Part shown: one piece after another, positions 23,201 through 36,200 of the stretch
How positions within the stretch are numbered: position 1 is the stretch's first letter
Layout of the letters: each line of letters begins with the position of its first letter
NCBI GenBank assembly: GCA_028753945.1
Contig: JAPNXP010000013.1
Location: forward strand, 496,001-560,000
Origin: Hexactinellida sp. DTS-2022
Lineage: Eukaryota > Porifera > Hexactinellida
Length of the DNA stretch: 64,000 nt
Direction: 5' to 3'
The notes under the pieces: generated by a model
What the model saw: only the letters and a program-made list of their open reading frames with translations
The model's database searches: none
Told to the model about the DNA's origin: nothing
Program-made: the position numbers and the translations under genes

Positions 23201-26200
23201 ATAGCGACGGGTCGGTTATACAGTTCCTCTATGGAGAAGATGGAATTAACGCGGAGAGATGTGCTTATCTTAATCCCGAACAGTTTAAGTTTATTAGAGA
23301 CAACATGCAAGCTATGAATCGGAGACTGTTGATGGATATTGCAGTGCCAAGACTTAAGCCAGGTATGGCAAGGGATTATATTGAAAAGATTACAACGAGA
23401 GTTAGTAAGCGAGCTCGCAAGCTAAAATGCACAGCTTCAGATTTCCTATTGAATAAGAGCGGTAATGCTACTCCATTCCTTAACTATTATTCTAAGTGCA
23501 GCGACGAGTTCCGTATTGACTCTGGACAGGACCTTATGATGCCTGAGTTTAACAACAGGAGACTATGGCAGCTGGCGGCAGTGGAACATTGGTACCGATT
23601 AACTGATGAAGAAGTGGAGAGATACGGGAAGTATACTGAGACTTGCTATGATACTGTGCAGAGTGTGTTTCAACCTGACTTGCATATTGGTAAGTCTTAT
23701 AGGTTATGCAGTCAGGTCTGCTTATTGTGAACAGTTTTTCATCTGCTTAATAATATGAACACCTTTTAATTATGAACAAGCGCAATGGTCCCAAATTAAC
23801 AACTTGGATAATGCTTCTATTAAGTTGAATCGCTTATTATGAAGTCTCTCTTTTATAACACAAATCATGGTCACTTGAATGTTCATAATAAGAATCTGAC
23901 TGTATTTCTTGCTATTTGACAAACTGAATTTATTTATACCTTACCGCTATCTAGGGAGCATATCGGAGAAGATGGATTCTCTAATAAACAACTATTTCGC
24001 AACTGAATTCCATTCAGATTCATCAGATGTATCAGCTGACGAATTCCGCACTTGTTTAGAGCTTAAATACATGAACTCTCTGTGTCAGCCCGGGGACCCA
24101 GTGGGCCTGCTGGCTGCTCAGTCCATAGGCGAGCCCTCCACACAGATGACTCTTAACACCTTCCATTTCGCAGGCCGCGGTGAAATGAATGTGACACTTG
24201 GTATTCCGCGATTGCGGGAGATAATAATGACTGCCTCTGGTAAGATTAGCACGCCTTGTGTTAAGATTCCACTCTTGAAGGGTTTGGATATTGGAGCAGC
24301 TCAAGAGGTGGAGAGGTCTCTGCGGAAAATAACAGTTGAAGAGGTGCTAGACAAGTTTGAAGTGTTTGACAGTATTGCTTCTAGCCAGACCGACATAAGG
24401 TACTTTGAATGCAATATTTTGATATTTGTTCATTATGTTAATCTTATTGTAGAATACAGTACACCCTCGCTAATCCGAACGGGATATCTAACAATTTTTG
24501 TGGTTAAAAAGATAATAATTTCTATTTGAATTTGAATTTTTATACGTAGTAAGGTTCATGTTCTCTCATACAATAATATAATAGGTTTGTAATACATAGT
24601 AATATTATTATTTATTCCTATATAAATGTATTATACTTTACTAATCCGAACAAATTTACTACTCGGAACACCTCTTTTCTGATTAGCGAGGGTATACTGT
24701 AATACGTATTTATGAGTATATTATTTAATTATTTTCTTTTTGAAGGTATCGTAAAGTTAAATTGAAGCTTTCTTTGCTTTCGAACAAATATTTGAAATCT
24801 ACATTTGGAATTTCTCTCAAACGAGTTCTCTCCTACATCGAAAATAAGTTTATACGCATCATCCTAACTACTTTAACACGAATGGTCAAGAATCAACACG
24901 ACACAGTGACTAAGGTAAAAGTAGATAAGATTATTGAGGAGAAGGAGTCGGATGTACAAGATGACGAAGAGGGAGATACAAAAGCAAGTAAAGGCGAGTT
25001 TTAAGTTGTAAACTCAGAATAGAGGGACAAATTCTAAAAAGTTTACTTTTTGAAATTTCGAAAGTTTGCTTTATTAAAAATTGTTCATATTCGTTAGTTT
25101 ACGCATCAAGAATATCACACAACAATTGAAATAAACAAACCAACAAAAAAACAAACAAACAAGCAAACAAACGAATAAATAGTATATAATAGTAAATAAT
25201 AAATAATTAATAGAAATAAATAAATAGATTAATTAATAACAAATAGAATATCACAGATCCAATTAACTAACAAGACTATCTAATATTACTCCGGTTAATA
25301 CGAACTCCGAATAAAGCGATCAAATTTGCACCGTTCATTGGTGTTCGTAGCGTATTAACGAGGTTCTACTGTAACTAACTAAATGATCTAATTAACAAAT
25401 AACAATTCCACTAATCTAACTCGGCTATCTATTATAGCTGACCAGGTGCGGGACAGTATGTTGGAGCGAGTAGAGTCCTCAGACTCGGGAGGAGAGCTGG
25501 AGTCTGAGGACATCAGGGGATCTGCTAGGGAGAGACAGTACGCTAAGTACTCTGATGATGAGGGTAGCGGGAGTCAGAGCGGGAGTGATGGGGAGGTGGA
25601 GCAGAAGCAGGGGGAGCAGAATGGTAGTGTGTATTTGTATTTACACAATTTATTGGGTCTCGGTAGCTTCGCTTGCTTTTTTATTAAGTACCTAGAGTCC
25701 TAGACTCTTACTTATTTTAGTTAGTAACAAGAAATATTAATAGCATTTCAAGTTGATTATTTTACAAACTATTTAGTGTATAATTTTGCCATTAAATTCA
25801 TTTTTATGAAATTCGCTTAAAAGTTCGCGCGTCCGAGATTGAGGATTTCAGATTTTATCTTAACCTTTCATTTCATTTTTCTGATTATTTGACAGAGCTA
25901 AATCTTAGACATTTGTTGATTTAATTGTTACAATTAGTGGATAGACTAACTATCTCAGTATAATTAAATCGCACAAATAATCTAATACATATTGCTGTTT
26001 ATAATAATGTGTTTACACAGAAGATGATAAAGTAGCGAACATGGAAGTGACTGAACAAGAAGAGGACTCTCTTCTAACAGCTCTCTCGCCTCTATCCATT
26101 CAGGAACAGGATAATATAACAGAGCGAGCTAAGAAAGTACTAGGCGCATTCCCTCAAGTTAGACAGTACACTTACGATCAGCACAAATACAGATGGTGTG

Positions 26201-26772
26201 AGATCACTTTCCAACTGCCCATTTCTACCTGTTTTATAATGATAATGCCAATGCTTAAGAACTTAGTTAAGCGCTGTGTTATTCGACAAGCTGATGGAAT
26301 AAAACGCGCGTTTATAAACGAAGAAAATGGGGAGATATTTATAACCACAGAAGGAGCTAACATAAAGGAACTGTGGAAACATCATGCCACTCTCGACTTG
26401 AATAGACTCTATTCTAATGATATAATGCTGTTAGCTAATACATACGGTATTGAGGCTGCTACCAGAGCTATTTCTAAAGAACTGAGTTCTGTTTTCAAAA
26501 TGTATGGCATTAATATTGACCCGCGGCATCTCAACTTGATAGCAGATTATCAGACTGTAGATGGGCGTTTCCGTGGTTGCAATAGGATATCAATGGAATG
26601 TAACGCGTCACCATTTCAACAGATGTCGTTTGAAACTCCAATGAAATTCCTGAAAGACTCACTAATTGGGCGAATGACGGAGTTTTTGGAATCTCCTTCT
26701 GCGAATATAATGTCCGGGCAGTTGGTTAAAGCTGGCACTGGCTGTTTCGACGTGATACAGAGACTCTTCTAG
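20233..26772 (+). CDS. POLR1A: RNA polymerase I largest subunit (5 exons)
   Basis: Exons: 20233-23689, 23955-24399, 24746-24987, 25438-25623, 26021-26772; the frame is kept at every GT-AG junction, giving 1,693 residues (human about 1,720). It is the catalytic subunit of Pol I, which makes the large rRNA precursor in the nucleolus. The N-terminal clamp zinc site is [17 protein letters not shown], with a second cysteine set at CYVC and CKHC. The catalytic [10 protein letters not shown] has magnesium ligands D582, D584 and D586. The bridge-helix stretch ([17 protein letters not shown]) and the [20 protein letters not shown] trigger-loop region follow. Exons 3-4 code the acidic Pol I-specific insert, and exon 5 the C-terminal jaw and cleft end ([18 protein letters not shown]). 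Intron 1 is mostly one mobile element. The start is the first ATG and aligns with the family N-terminus. Confidence 0.96.
23709..23902. mobile_element. Family D TA-element making up most of POLR1A intron 1
   Basis: Left end CAGTCAGGTCTGCTTATTGT, right end AATAAGAATCTGACTG. The 194-bp element fills about 73% of the 265-bp intron, starting 19 bp after the donor and ending 52 bp before the acceptor. Confidence 0.8.
24457..24699. mobile_element. TA-flanked element, POLR1A intron 2
   Basis: Left end CAGTACACCCTCGCTAATCC, right end GATTAGCGAGGGTATACTG, TA on both sides, 243 bp. A fragment of a similar right arm is visible near 46505-46545. Confidence 0.8.
25285..25371. mobile_element. Family G TA-element (left end eroded), POLR1A intron 3
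   Basis: The right end ATTAACGAGGTTCTACTG before TA and an internal GGTTAATACGAACTCCG match the family at 28400 and 32006-32178. The same intron also has a CAAA/TAAA simple-sequence stretch at about 25135-25235. Confidence 0.6.
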
Positions 26773-26874
26773 TAGCGAGATTATATTCATTAAATAGATA
26801 TTCCATCGAATTATTAGCAACAAATTCATAGTAAGATGCTTATAAATACTACATCTAAGCAAGGAATTATGTAG

Positions 26875-27017
26875 GAGCGCGAGACGCTCCTTTGGAGTAT
26901 GATTTTTTGAAAATATTAATTAGGAGCCGAAGATTTGGTATTCTGTACCGTAACATTAATTTGTGATTTAGGTGTATTAAAATTCGATCAGCCAGGATTA
27001 GGAGCGTATTTACAAAT
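26875..27017. repeat. Dispersed GGAGCG repeat (copies near 33450-33606 and, inverted, 34650-34725)
   Basis: The unit starts with a hairpin-forming GGAGCGCGAGACGCTCCTT and runs to AGCGTATTTACAAAT. Two other copies lie in DHX9 introns 7 and 8, the last inverted and partial. Family unknown. Confidence 0.65.
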
Positions 27018-27025
27018 AGCTATAT

Positions 27026-27150
27026 CAGCGATTCCCAACCTTTTTCAACCGTGGACCCCTATAGTCATTATGTGTTCCCCCTCCCATTGACCGTAATACA
27101 TCCTGTGGACCCCTTACAGCCATCCGTTGACCCCAGGTTGGGAACCACTG
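27026..27150. mobile_element. 125-bp hAT-type element with 8-bp target duplication
   Basis: Ends CAGCGATTCCCAACC and GGTTGGGAACCACTG are inverted repeats of the CAGTGGTTCCCAACC type known from hAT (Charlie-like) elements. The 8-bp sequence AGCTATAT sits directly on both sides (27018-27025 and 27151-27158). It lies 55 bp upstream of the DHX9 start codon. Confidence 0.85.
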
Positions 27151-27205
27151 AGCTATATAATACACTGAATCTAATTCCATAGTTTGAACCTATACTATAC
27201 TAGCT

Positions 27206-30200
27206 ATGTTTAGAGCTAGAGATGCAAGAGATTTCCTCAATTATTTCAATGACAAACGTAATGTGTTACCACCCGAATATACGACTGAGAACGAAACAGA
27301 TGATTCCACAAAGCAACCTTATTTCTACTGTGAATGTAGAGTTCCTGGTTTTGAGAATATAGGTGTTGGAGAGTCTCACAGCAAGAAACACGCGGAATTT
27401 CGCGCTTCTAAACACCTGTGTAAACAGCTGCGAGACATGGGTCTGTTAGAAGCTAGCACGGCTGTACAGATACAGCTGGATACTCCCGACCCCCCTTCTG
27501 ATGAAGAGCAGGGTATACTCACGAATGATAGAAAGGTATGTTAATTAACCGTTTTGATTCTACGGTTAACCGGCTAACCGCCCATGCTACTCAACACATA
27601 ATCTTATAGAACATTTTGCTTATTCTACTGAATAAGACTCAGCTTGTTAATTAAACTGTAAGTAAATATAAATGTAAGTAAATATAAATGTAAGTACATT
27701 ACCATAATTAGTACATTAGCTGACATATTTCGTTATTTATTTAACTTATAAGCAATGTTGTTTCTGAAAATTAACTGATGGAAAATCGATATAGGATTAT
27801 TATATTCTACAATAATTCACATAATTTCACTATTTTCTCCAAGAATTTTCTATTTAATGCTAATATTTAACAGATCGGTTAACTGGTCAATTTAATTGTA
27901 ACCGTTAACCGGCTAACCGAATCTCGCCTTACTGATACATATTTATACCGTTGCTATAGCGACCTAACCCCGCACTTACCGACGAATTCGGGGCTGGCGG
28001 CTGGAGTCTGCTTAACGCGAAGTCGCGTCTCAATCACTACATGCAGCAGACAAAGCAGAATAAGGAGATTAACGTATATTCTATCGGCCCACAACACATG
28101 AAGTCATTCTTGGCAGAGATATCTCTATACGTGCCTCAGTGCAGTAGCTATATACATATTAAGGTATGCACAGTTACTTTATTAGGAACTCCCCTATTAG
28201 GAATATTGCTTTATTAACAGCCTCTTTTCGGGTCCCAAGCGTGATAATATTGTTAATTTATTTCCCCTATTAGCAACTTCACCTATTAGCAACTAGATTT
28301 AGTGGCAAACCCGTGTTGCTAATACAGCAACTCCACTGTATGTATGTACAGTTAATACAAATACACTGTATAATACTACCTTTGGGTGAAAAATACATAC
28401 AGTAGAACTTCGTTAGTACGAACACGGGTAATACGAAATTATGGTTAATACGAAAGCTATTTCAGTCCCCAACAAAGCCTTTTCAATGCAAATGCTATTG
28501 GTTAATACGAATTCCGGATAAGGCGAATGCATTATTAATTTATTACAAAAGATACAATGCTGCTACATTGATATGATCTGAAATTACTTAAAAAATCTTA
28601 CTACTGATATAAACTTGAAAACCTAGTGTTTCATGTCGATATTTTAAAGTGGTATACGTTTCCTTGTCATGAGCCACTTGTGGCACAAATTCAGAATTTC
28701 AAATTATTTTGGGCGAGAATAAATAGTATAGTAAAATACTGTATTTATTTTAGCTACGAATAAGTACATAACTATATTATATTAATCATGTGCGTATTGT
28801 TGAGTATAATATCTACATAGCTTCAAGTGGCCATCCCAGGAGCTTGTCTATTCCTCCTTTCCCTTTGGCTGACTTCCCATACCTCTTCTCCCATTGGTAA
28901 CTGGGGAGCTCTGTCAGTTTATACCCGATTTGTCCGGCTGTAGTATTAGGATATCTCTTCCCTTCTTCTCTCTCAATATTACTGTCCTTACTTGGTGTCT
29001 GTTTTTCTGTTTTCTTTGCTTGTAGGAAGCCCCAATCCTCTGGCCATTTCTTCTGAGTCTGCAGCTCCAGTTTGACGTGGTCCTTCCATATCTTATCCTG
29101 GTGCACAAAGTTGCAATTGTAGCTTGTGCTTTTCGAACTCAACATTTGTATCAGTAATTAAACTGTTGCTCATATTTATAGGATCTATTATTACAGGCAT
29201 TGGTTATGTCTTCACGCTGTCTACATTAATTACAATTAAATATTGCTTTTATATTCAATTCAATGTACAATTAATTGACAGTACAGTGCAGTGGTGTTCG
29301 CCTGATAACAATTGCTCTATTAAGAAGTTATTTTCAGTCCCCAAGCGAGCATTTAATGTATGTTTCTCTAATAGCAAGTTCGCCTATTAGCAAGCAAATT
29401 CTGTGCAAAATGCGACTTGCTACAGTAGATACCGGATATAAGAACATTTTACTGGAACAGACTGGAAAACGGTCGCCATATACCCCTATATAATTTATTC
29501 CGGTTATAAGAACATTATACAGTCAGGTCTGCTTATTGTGAACAAGATTTATTCTACTTAATATGAAGATTTTTTATTATGAAGAAGCCCTAATGTCCCA
29601 ATTTGACAACTTACATAGGGTTTGTATTAAGTTGAGTTCGCTTATTATGAAGTCTCTCTATTATGAACACAATTTTTGGTCCCTTGAATGTTCATAATAA
29701 AAGAACCTGACTGTATGCAGTTTCCGACGATGTTCTTATAATCGTATCCACTATATTACTTGAACACCACAGTACAGTCTGTTCTCTCTAATTGTCCAAT
29801 TCTCTAATATATAGTCCACTTATTTACTTGTCCAAATCAACTATTTATATATCTGTAGTCCATTTCTCTAACAGTTGCCCACTAGTGGACTATTAGAGAG
29901 AACAGTCTGTATTACATTACTATTAAGGAACACGGCTCCACTAAGAAGGTGGCTGGTAACACGTGTGCGCTGGCCGCTCTGTCTAAGCTCTACACGGTGG
30001 GGGCTATAGAGGGGTACCGGAGCAAGGAGGATAAGAAGCAGGCTCTATCCAACGATATTCCTGAGTTGGTTATTCCTCAGGAACTGGTCATGCAAGCTGA
30101 ATCTATTCTAGCGAGTGAGTGTATGCGATTATAACTCATAGAACCTCGTTAGTACGAACCGGTTAAGACGAATAACTAAGTTATATAGCAGGGGGGGGTC

Positions 30201-33200
30201 AATGTTAAGAATACTAACCCATAGGTGACTTCATGGAAAAATATATTTTTAGGGCATACCCACCCACCCCTCCTCACGAAGTACCAAGTTTTTAACGAAT
30301 TTATTGCTTTTGGACCCCTACACCCAGTCAGCATTTGCCACAAGTGACACTCTGGAGTTGTCACCTGTGTCAGATTAGCATGGATTGATACGAAGTTAAT
30401 TACATCTGATCCCCGAAGTCCTCCTATGAGCATTTTTACCCAAAACACACTTTTTTTAAAAATTTTAACAATTTTAATTAGTCAGCAATTGTCACCTTTA
30501 GGTGTGATAAGATTTTAAAAATTTACCCTTAGTGTAAATTCTTGATAATTTGCTGCAAAATTTCGCAATAATATTGATTCGTATACCAGGTACTTCATGA
30601 AATATTTTTTTAAATGGGACCCACCACCTGGCTATGGGTCAAGTATCTGTCGATTGACCCCCTCCCCCCCCCCTGTATATAGTACAGTAGACTCTCTTTA
30701 ATATTAACTAAATAACTATGTTATATGCAGTAGACTCGTTAATATGAATACTAGGGACCCTCGAAATTCGTTCGTATTATCCAGAATTCGTATTTACCGG
30801 AGTCATTTGCATGCATTTGTATAAGCTAGGGGAATAAAACCTTGTTCGTCTATATCGTGTTCTTATTAATGAGAGTCTACTGTACATTCTCCAGACAGAT
30901 AAAGTAATTGATTTTACCCGCTTATAACCAACTCCGCTTATAGCGAACAAACCAAGGGTCCCTTGGACTCGTTATAACTGGAGTTAACTGTATATACGTA
31001 TGATTGAACGAATAGAGAGAGGAATAGAGCTGGTAACAGATCCAGGAGATACGGATGATCCAGTCTCCGTTATTACTGAGAAGCCACAAAGCGGAGTGTT
31101 CGATGCTCAGGGAACCCATGTGAGTATTATTTCTATCTTATTCTAGGTATTATACTGTATAGTGCTACTCGGTAATAAGCCACCCTTAATAGGCTATAAC
31201 GGCTCATTGGACACAAAGTTAGCACTCTTATATACTGAATGTCTGCAGTAGTTTAATATTATTATAATTCCAAGGATTGTACGAATTGTAGCTCGCGAAA
31301 TACAGTCAGGTTATTTTATTATGAACATTCAAGGGACAAAAATTTGTTATTAATATAGAAACTTCATAAATTTGTAACGAACGCAACTTTATACAAATCT
31401 TATTGCTAAATTGGGACCGTTCATAATAAAATTCATAAAATTTACTTTATTAAGCAGAAGAAAAGTATTCACAATAAGCAGTATTGACTGTATAGAAGTT
31501 GAATTTTAGTTTATCCCAAATTACCATTCACAAGTATCTCCAGTTATACTATACTATACCCTGCCCTTATCCGTGTATACTGAATACCGTGTGCTTAGGT
31601 TATCCAGTGGGGGCCGCCTAATATCGACTGGAACCCCTGGACCTCGCGGCCCCCTATCGACCAGCTGCACCTCGGGTTCCCAGAGGAGGAGAGAGACAGC
31701 CGGGAGAATAACTCTCTGCTGGAGACGCTGAGACAGACTAACAATACGGAGTCTGGTGTCAGGAGACTGCTGGCCAGACAGCAGCTGACTATAGCCAATC
31801 TCAGGGAGGACATTCTGCAGCTAGTGGAGCAGAATCAGGTCATACACATTAGTACTTAGCTATCTATACTATAGTGGGTTTATACGTATAGTAATTGTTA
31901 GACACATTTTGCACGAATTTCCTTGCTAAATTAGAGGAACATAATTAATATTAAAATTATCGCTATGGGATGGAAAGTAAATTACTGCTAATAGAGCAAT
32001 AGATACAGTAGAACCTCGTTAGTACGAACACGGTTAATATGAAACTCCGGTTAATACGAACACTATTTCAGTTCCCTTCAATTCCTTTTCAATACAAATT
32101 ACACCGATAAATATTAATTCCCGATAAGGCGAACGGATTTGACGGTCCCATGGTATTCCTACTAACAAGGTTCTACTGTATATTGATATTAGAGCAATTG
32201 CTTTAGGCGAACACCACTGTATTATTATTGGCTCATAGGTTGTGTTAATCCGTGGAGACACTGGCTCTGGAAAGACTACACAAGTGCCTCAATTCATTCT
32301 GGACAGCTACATAGAGAATGGCCTGGGCTCTAAGTGCAGCATAATAGTAACACAGCCGCGCCGCATATCGGCAGTAGCTGTGAGCGAGAGAGTGGCCTCT
32401 GAGAGGGGAGAGTGTGTGGGGGCGTCTGTGGGGTATAGCGTTAGGTTCGATTGCGTGTTGCCGAGACAGCTGGGATCTATACTGTACTGTACTACCGGCA
32501 TTCTATGCAGGAAGTTAGAAATAGGTAAGTGTGTATTGATACTATAGTCAAGTTCTTTTATTATGAACTTAAAGGGACCAAAGATTGTGTTCTTAGTAGA
32601 GACTTCATAATAAGCGAACTCAACTTCATACAAACCCTATGTAAGTTGTTAAATTGGGACCATAGGGCTTGTTCATAGTAAAAAGTACTTCATATTTAGC
32701 AGCCGAAAAATTGTTCATAATAAGCAGATATGACTGTAGTATTTAACAAGTTTCCTTTAGGTTCCCCAAATATATTTTGTTAAAAGTTAAGTTCCCAAAC
32801 TTTGGGGAGAAGTTTTTTCAGACAACTTAACTGTAGTAGACTCCGCTTAATCGAGACACTTTGTTCCGAGGGTATTTTGATCCATTTAACTAGATAACTC
32901 AATTAAACGAAAATATTGTAATCCAAACTGTAATTCCGTTCCGTAATTCCGTTCCGTAATTCCTTTGAAATATTGACAAAATCAAGCAGATAACCCAATT
33001 AACCGGTTTCCCGATTAAGCCGAGTTAACTGTACTTATTTGCGTAGGTTTAACGGGCATATCTCATCTCATTATTGACGAAATCCATGAGAGAGACATCA
33101 ACACGGACTTCCTATTAGTCGCTATACGAGACATGGTACACGCATACCCTCAGTTACGCGTGTTAATAATGTCAGCTACAGTCGATACTGGTATCTTCTC

Positions 33201-36200
33201 CCATTACTTTTCCAACTGCCCAGTGCTAGAAGTCCTGGGAAAGATGTATCCTGTGCAACAGTACTTCTTAGAAGACGCTATTGAGATTCTCAGCTTTAAT
33301 CCGCCGCCGTCTAAAATACCACCGAATGACGATGATCACGATGGAGACGCTAATAAGAACTTGGTGTGCGATAGAGATATGTACAAGGTGTCTACTTGCA
33401 TGGCGATGGCTAAGATGGTTGAAAGAGAGGTGAGTAGGGACAAGGAATTATCCAGGATTTCGAGACGCTCCTTTTGGAGTATGATTTTTTTTAAGATTAT
33501 TTAAGAACACGACGAAAATTTGGGATCTTCTCCTATACTGTACATTAATTTATTATTTAGGCGTATGAAAATTGTATCATACCAGCATTAAAGCGTATTT
33601 ACAAATGACTGTATAATACACTGGTAGGGGACAGTCGAATTTTTATTCGTGTTATCCTGAAATGCATATTGACTAGAGTAAAATCATGCATTTGTATAGG
33701 CTATGAAAATTTGTACTCCTTAACCCAGTTGTCCGAAAACTTTCATTTATATCAGGCCACATAATCTTAACAAAATTTTCCTCCGGCCGCAAACAATATC
33801 GAGAAATTTTTCGTATTTTAATATACAAAAGAACTTGGTTATAACGTACCCCCTCGTGAATGGAAAATAAGTACGTACTAACCGAGTTTACCCTACATAG
33901 AAACACATACTGCTTTATAAACTTGGTTCAAAAATAATAGTACGTACTAACTCAGGTACGTTATAACCGAGTTATACTGTAGTATAAAACAATTAATACA
34001 TTCTCTCCAGGTATCTTTCGAGCTAATAGAGAGTCTCCTTGATTACTTCGCTTCACTAGGCCTAATAGGATCTGTTCTAATATTCCTTCCTGGCTGGAAT
34101 CTTATATACGCGCTAACCCAACACTTGTCTTACATATCAAAATTCTCTTCAGACAAATACCTATTTCTCCCCTTGCACTCCTCTGTACCGAAAGAGGATC
34201 AAGTTAAGATATTCCATCCCGCACCTCCAGGCATTACAAAAGTTATTGTTTCCACAAATATAGCAGAAACGAGTATAACTATAGACGATGTCGTATTCGT
34301 GATAGACTCTGCTAGAGCTAAGATAAAGCAGTTCACTTCCTATAACAATATGACTCACTACATAACTGTGTGGGCTTCTAAGACTAATCTGGAGCAGCGA
34401 TTGGGTCGCGCTGGGAGAGTACAGGCCGGCTTCTGTTTCCATCTCTGCTCGAAAGCCAGATACGAGTGAGTTGTGTACAGTTATTATACAGCCAGTAAAT
34501 ACGGTGGAATTGCTTTATTAGCAACTTATTTTAAGTTCCCAAGCGAGCTTTTAATGTTATTTCTGTTCCTCTAATAGCAACTTCGCCTATTAGCAACCAA
34601 ATTTCATGCAAAATGCGAGTTGCTAATAAAGCAATTCCACTGTATGTTCCTAATTTGTGCGCTCCTAAATTCAATTTTTCCAAAAATCGTGCTCCAAAAG
34701 GAGCGTCTCGCGCTCCTGGATAATTCCTTTGTTGTGTTATAGTCTATAATGCAGTTAAAATTCAGAAAGTGAACACGATGGGGACCAGCCAAAATGTTCA
34801 CATTATAGAGGTGTTCAATTTTTATGATTTATCATAATGTGTGTCTAAAGAAATGGGAAAATTGGGACCGAGAAAAAGTGTTCATATTTAGAGTTGTTCA
34901 CTTCTTGAAGGTGTTCACTTTTGGAGGTTTTACTGTACAGTGGTTCCCAATCCCAACCTGGGGTACACTGACGGTAATTTTATCTTAGTGTGATACTGTA
35001 TTCCACATTAACATTACTTTTCATAGACCTTATTATATCTCTAGTATTTACCATACGTATACAAATGTAGTTTGTTTTTTGTGTGTAAATTGCACTATAG
35101 TTTTCTGAAATTTTACTACATAATTCTGACAAGTAGGCTCGTTTGCTACACTCACACTAATTACACTCTATTCGGATCCTTAAACCACTGTATTTATATC
35201 CGTAGCGCTCTCCCCCAACACATGATCCCAGAGATCCTCCGGTCCCCCCTCCTGGACATAGTGCTCAGCATAAAGCTGTTGATGCTGGGAGACATACACT
35301 GCTATCTCTCTCGCTGCATAGAGCCCCCCACGGACGTGGCTATTCAGGAGGCCATATACCTGCTCAAGGTTAAGAACGCTCTCGATATGGAGGAGAATAT
35401 AACTCCATTGGGTAGCATTGTAGCAAGGTCAGTATTATACAGTGATGTTAAAATCAGGGTTGTAAATTGGACACCAGAGTAATTGGGCAGAAATCAATTG
35501 GATTCATATAAATGGTTGTTGTATACTACAGTGAATTCTCGTTATAACGAAATCTAAGGGACCCTTGGTTTATTCGATATAAGCGGAGTTCGTTATAAGC
35601 GAAGTAAAATAAACTACTTAATCCGTTTGGGAATACTATTTATACATTAAAAGCGCGTATTTAGTTTTATCCGACTTCATTTAATCTTGAGTTTACTGTA
35701 TTTGGGAAATAACCAAATGAATTGTCTAAAATATCCCTGATCTGAAACATATACATTGTAACTTGTTTGATAAATGCCAAGCATACACTACCGTTGCTAC
35801 CGTCCTATCCTATAGACTCCCTCTGGAGCCACGCATAGCGTACATGCTCGTTATGAGCACCATGTTCGGAGAGGGAGACACATTCACTACAATAACAGCT
35901 GCTACCAGCTTTCCAGAGCCCTACGTTATCAAAAGCAAACGCTTGATGTACAAACATAGAAATCTCGGTAAGTCTAAATTCAGTGACCACATCGCATTGA
36001 ATAACGTGTATCTCGCTTGGCTTGCGAAGAAACAGTACAGTGATCAACAAGCTGAAGATTTCTGTTATAATATGCAGTTGAATAAGTTTGTGCTTAACAT
36101 GGTGCATGATGCTAAGCAACAGTTACAGAAGATATTAATCGCACACGGATTTCCTGAGGAATGTTTCATGCCTAAGCACCATAGATTTATAGACTCAGAG

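Larger units (their letters stand above)
29289..29772. mobile_element. Outer TA-element (family E) of a three-level nest
   Basis: Left end CAGTGGTGTTCGCCTGATAA; right end CTTGAACACCACAG before TA. Its arm GCGACTTGCTA is cut at TA by the element at 29423-29753 and resumes as TTACTTGAACACC. The small intact relative at 13612-13697 shows the same ends. Confidence 0.7.
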
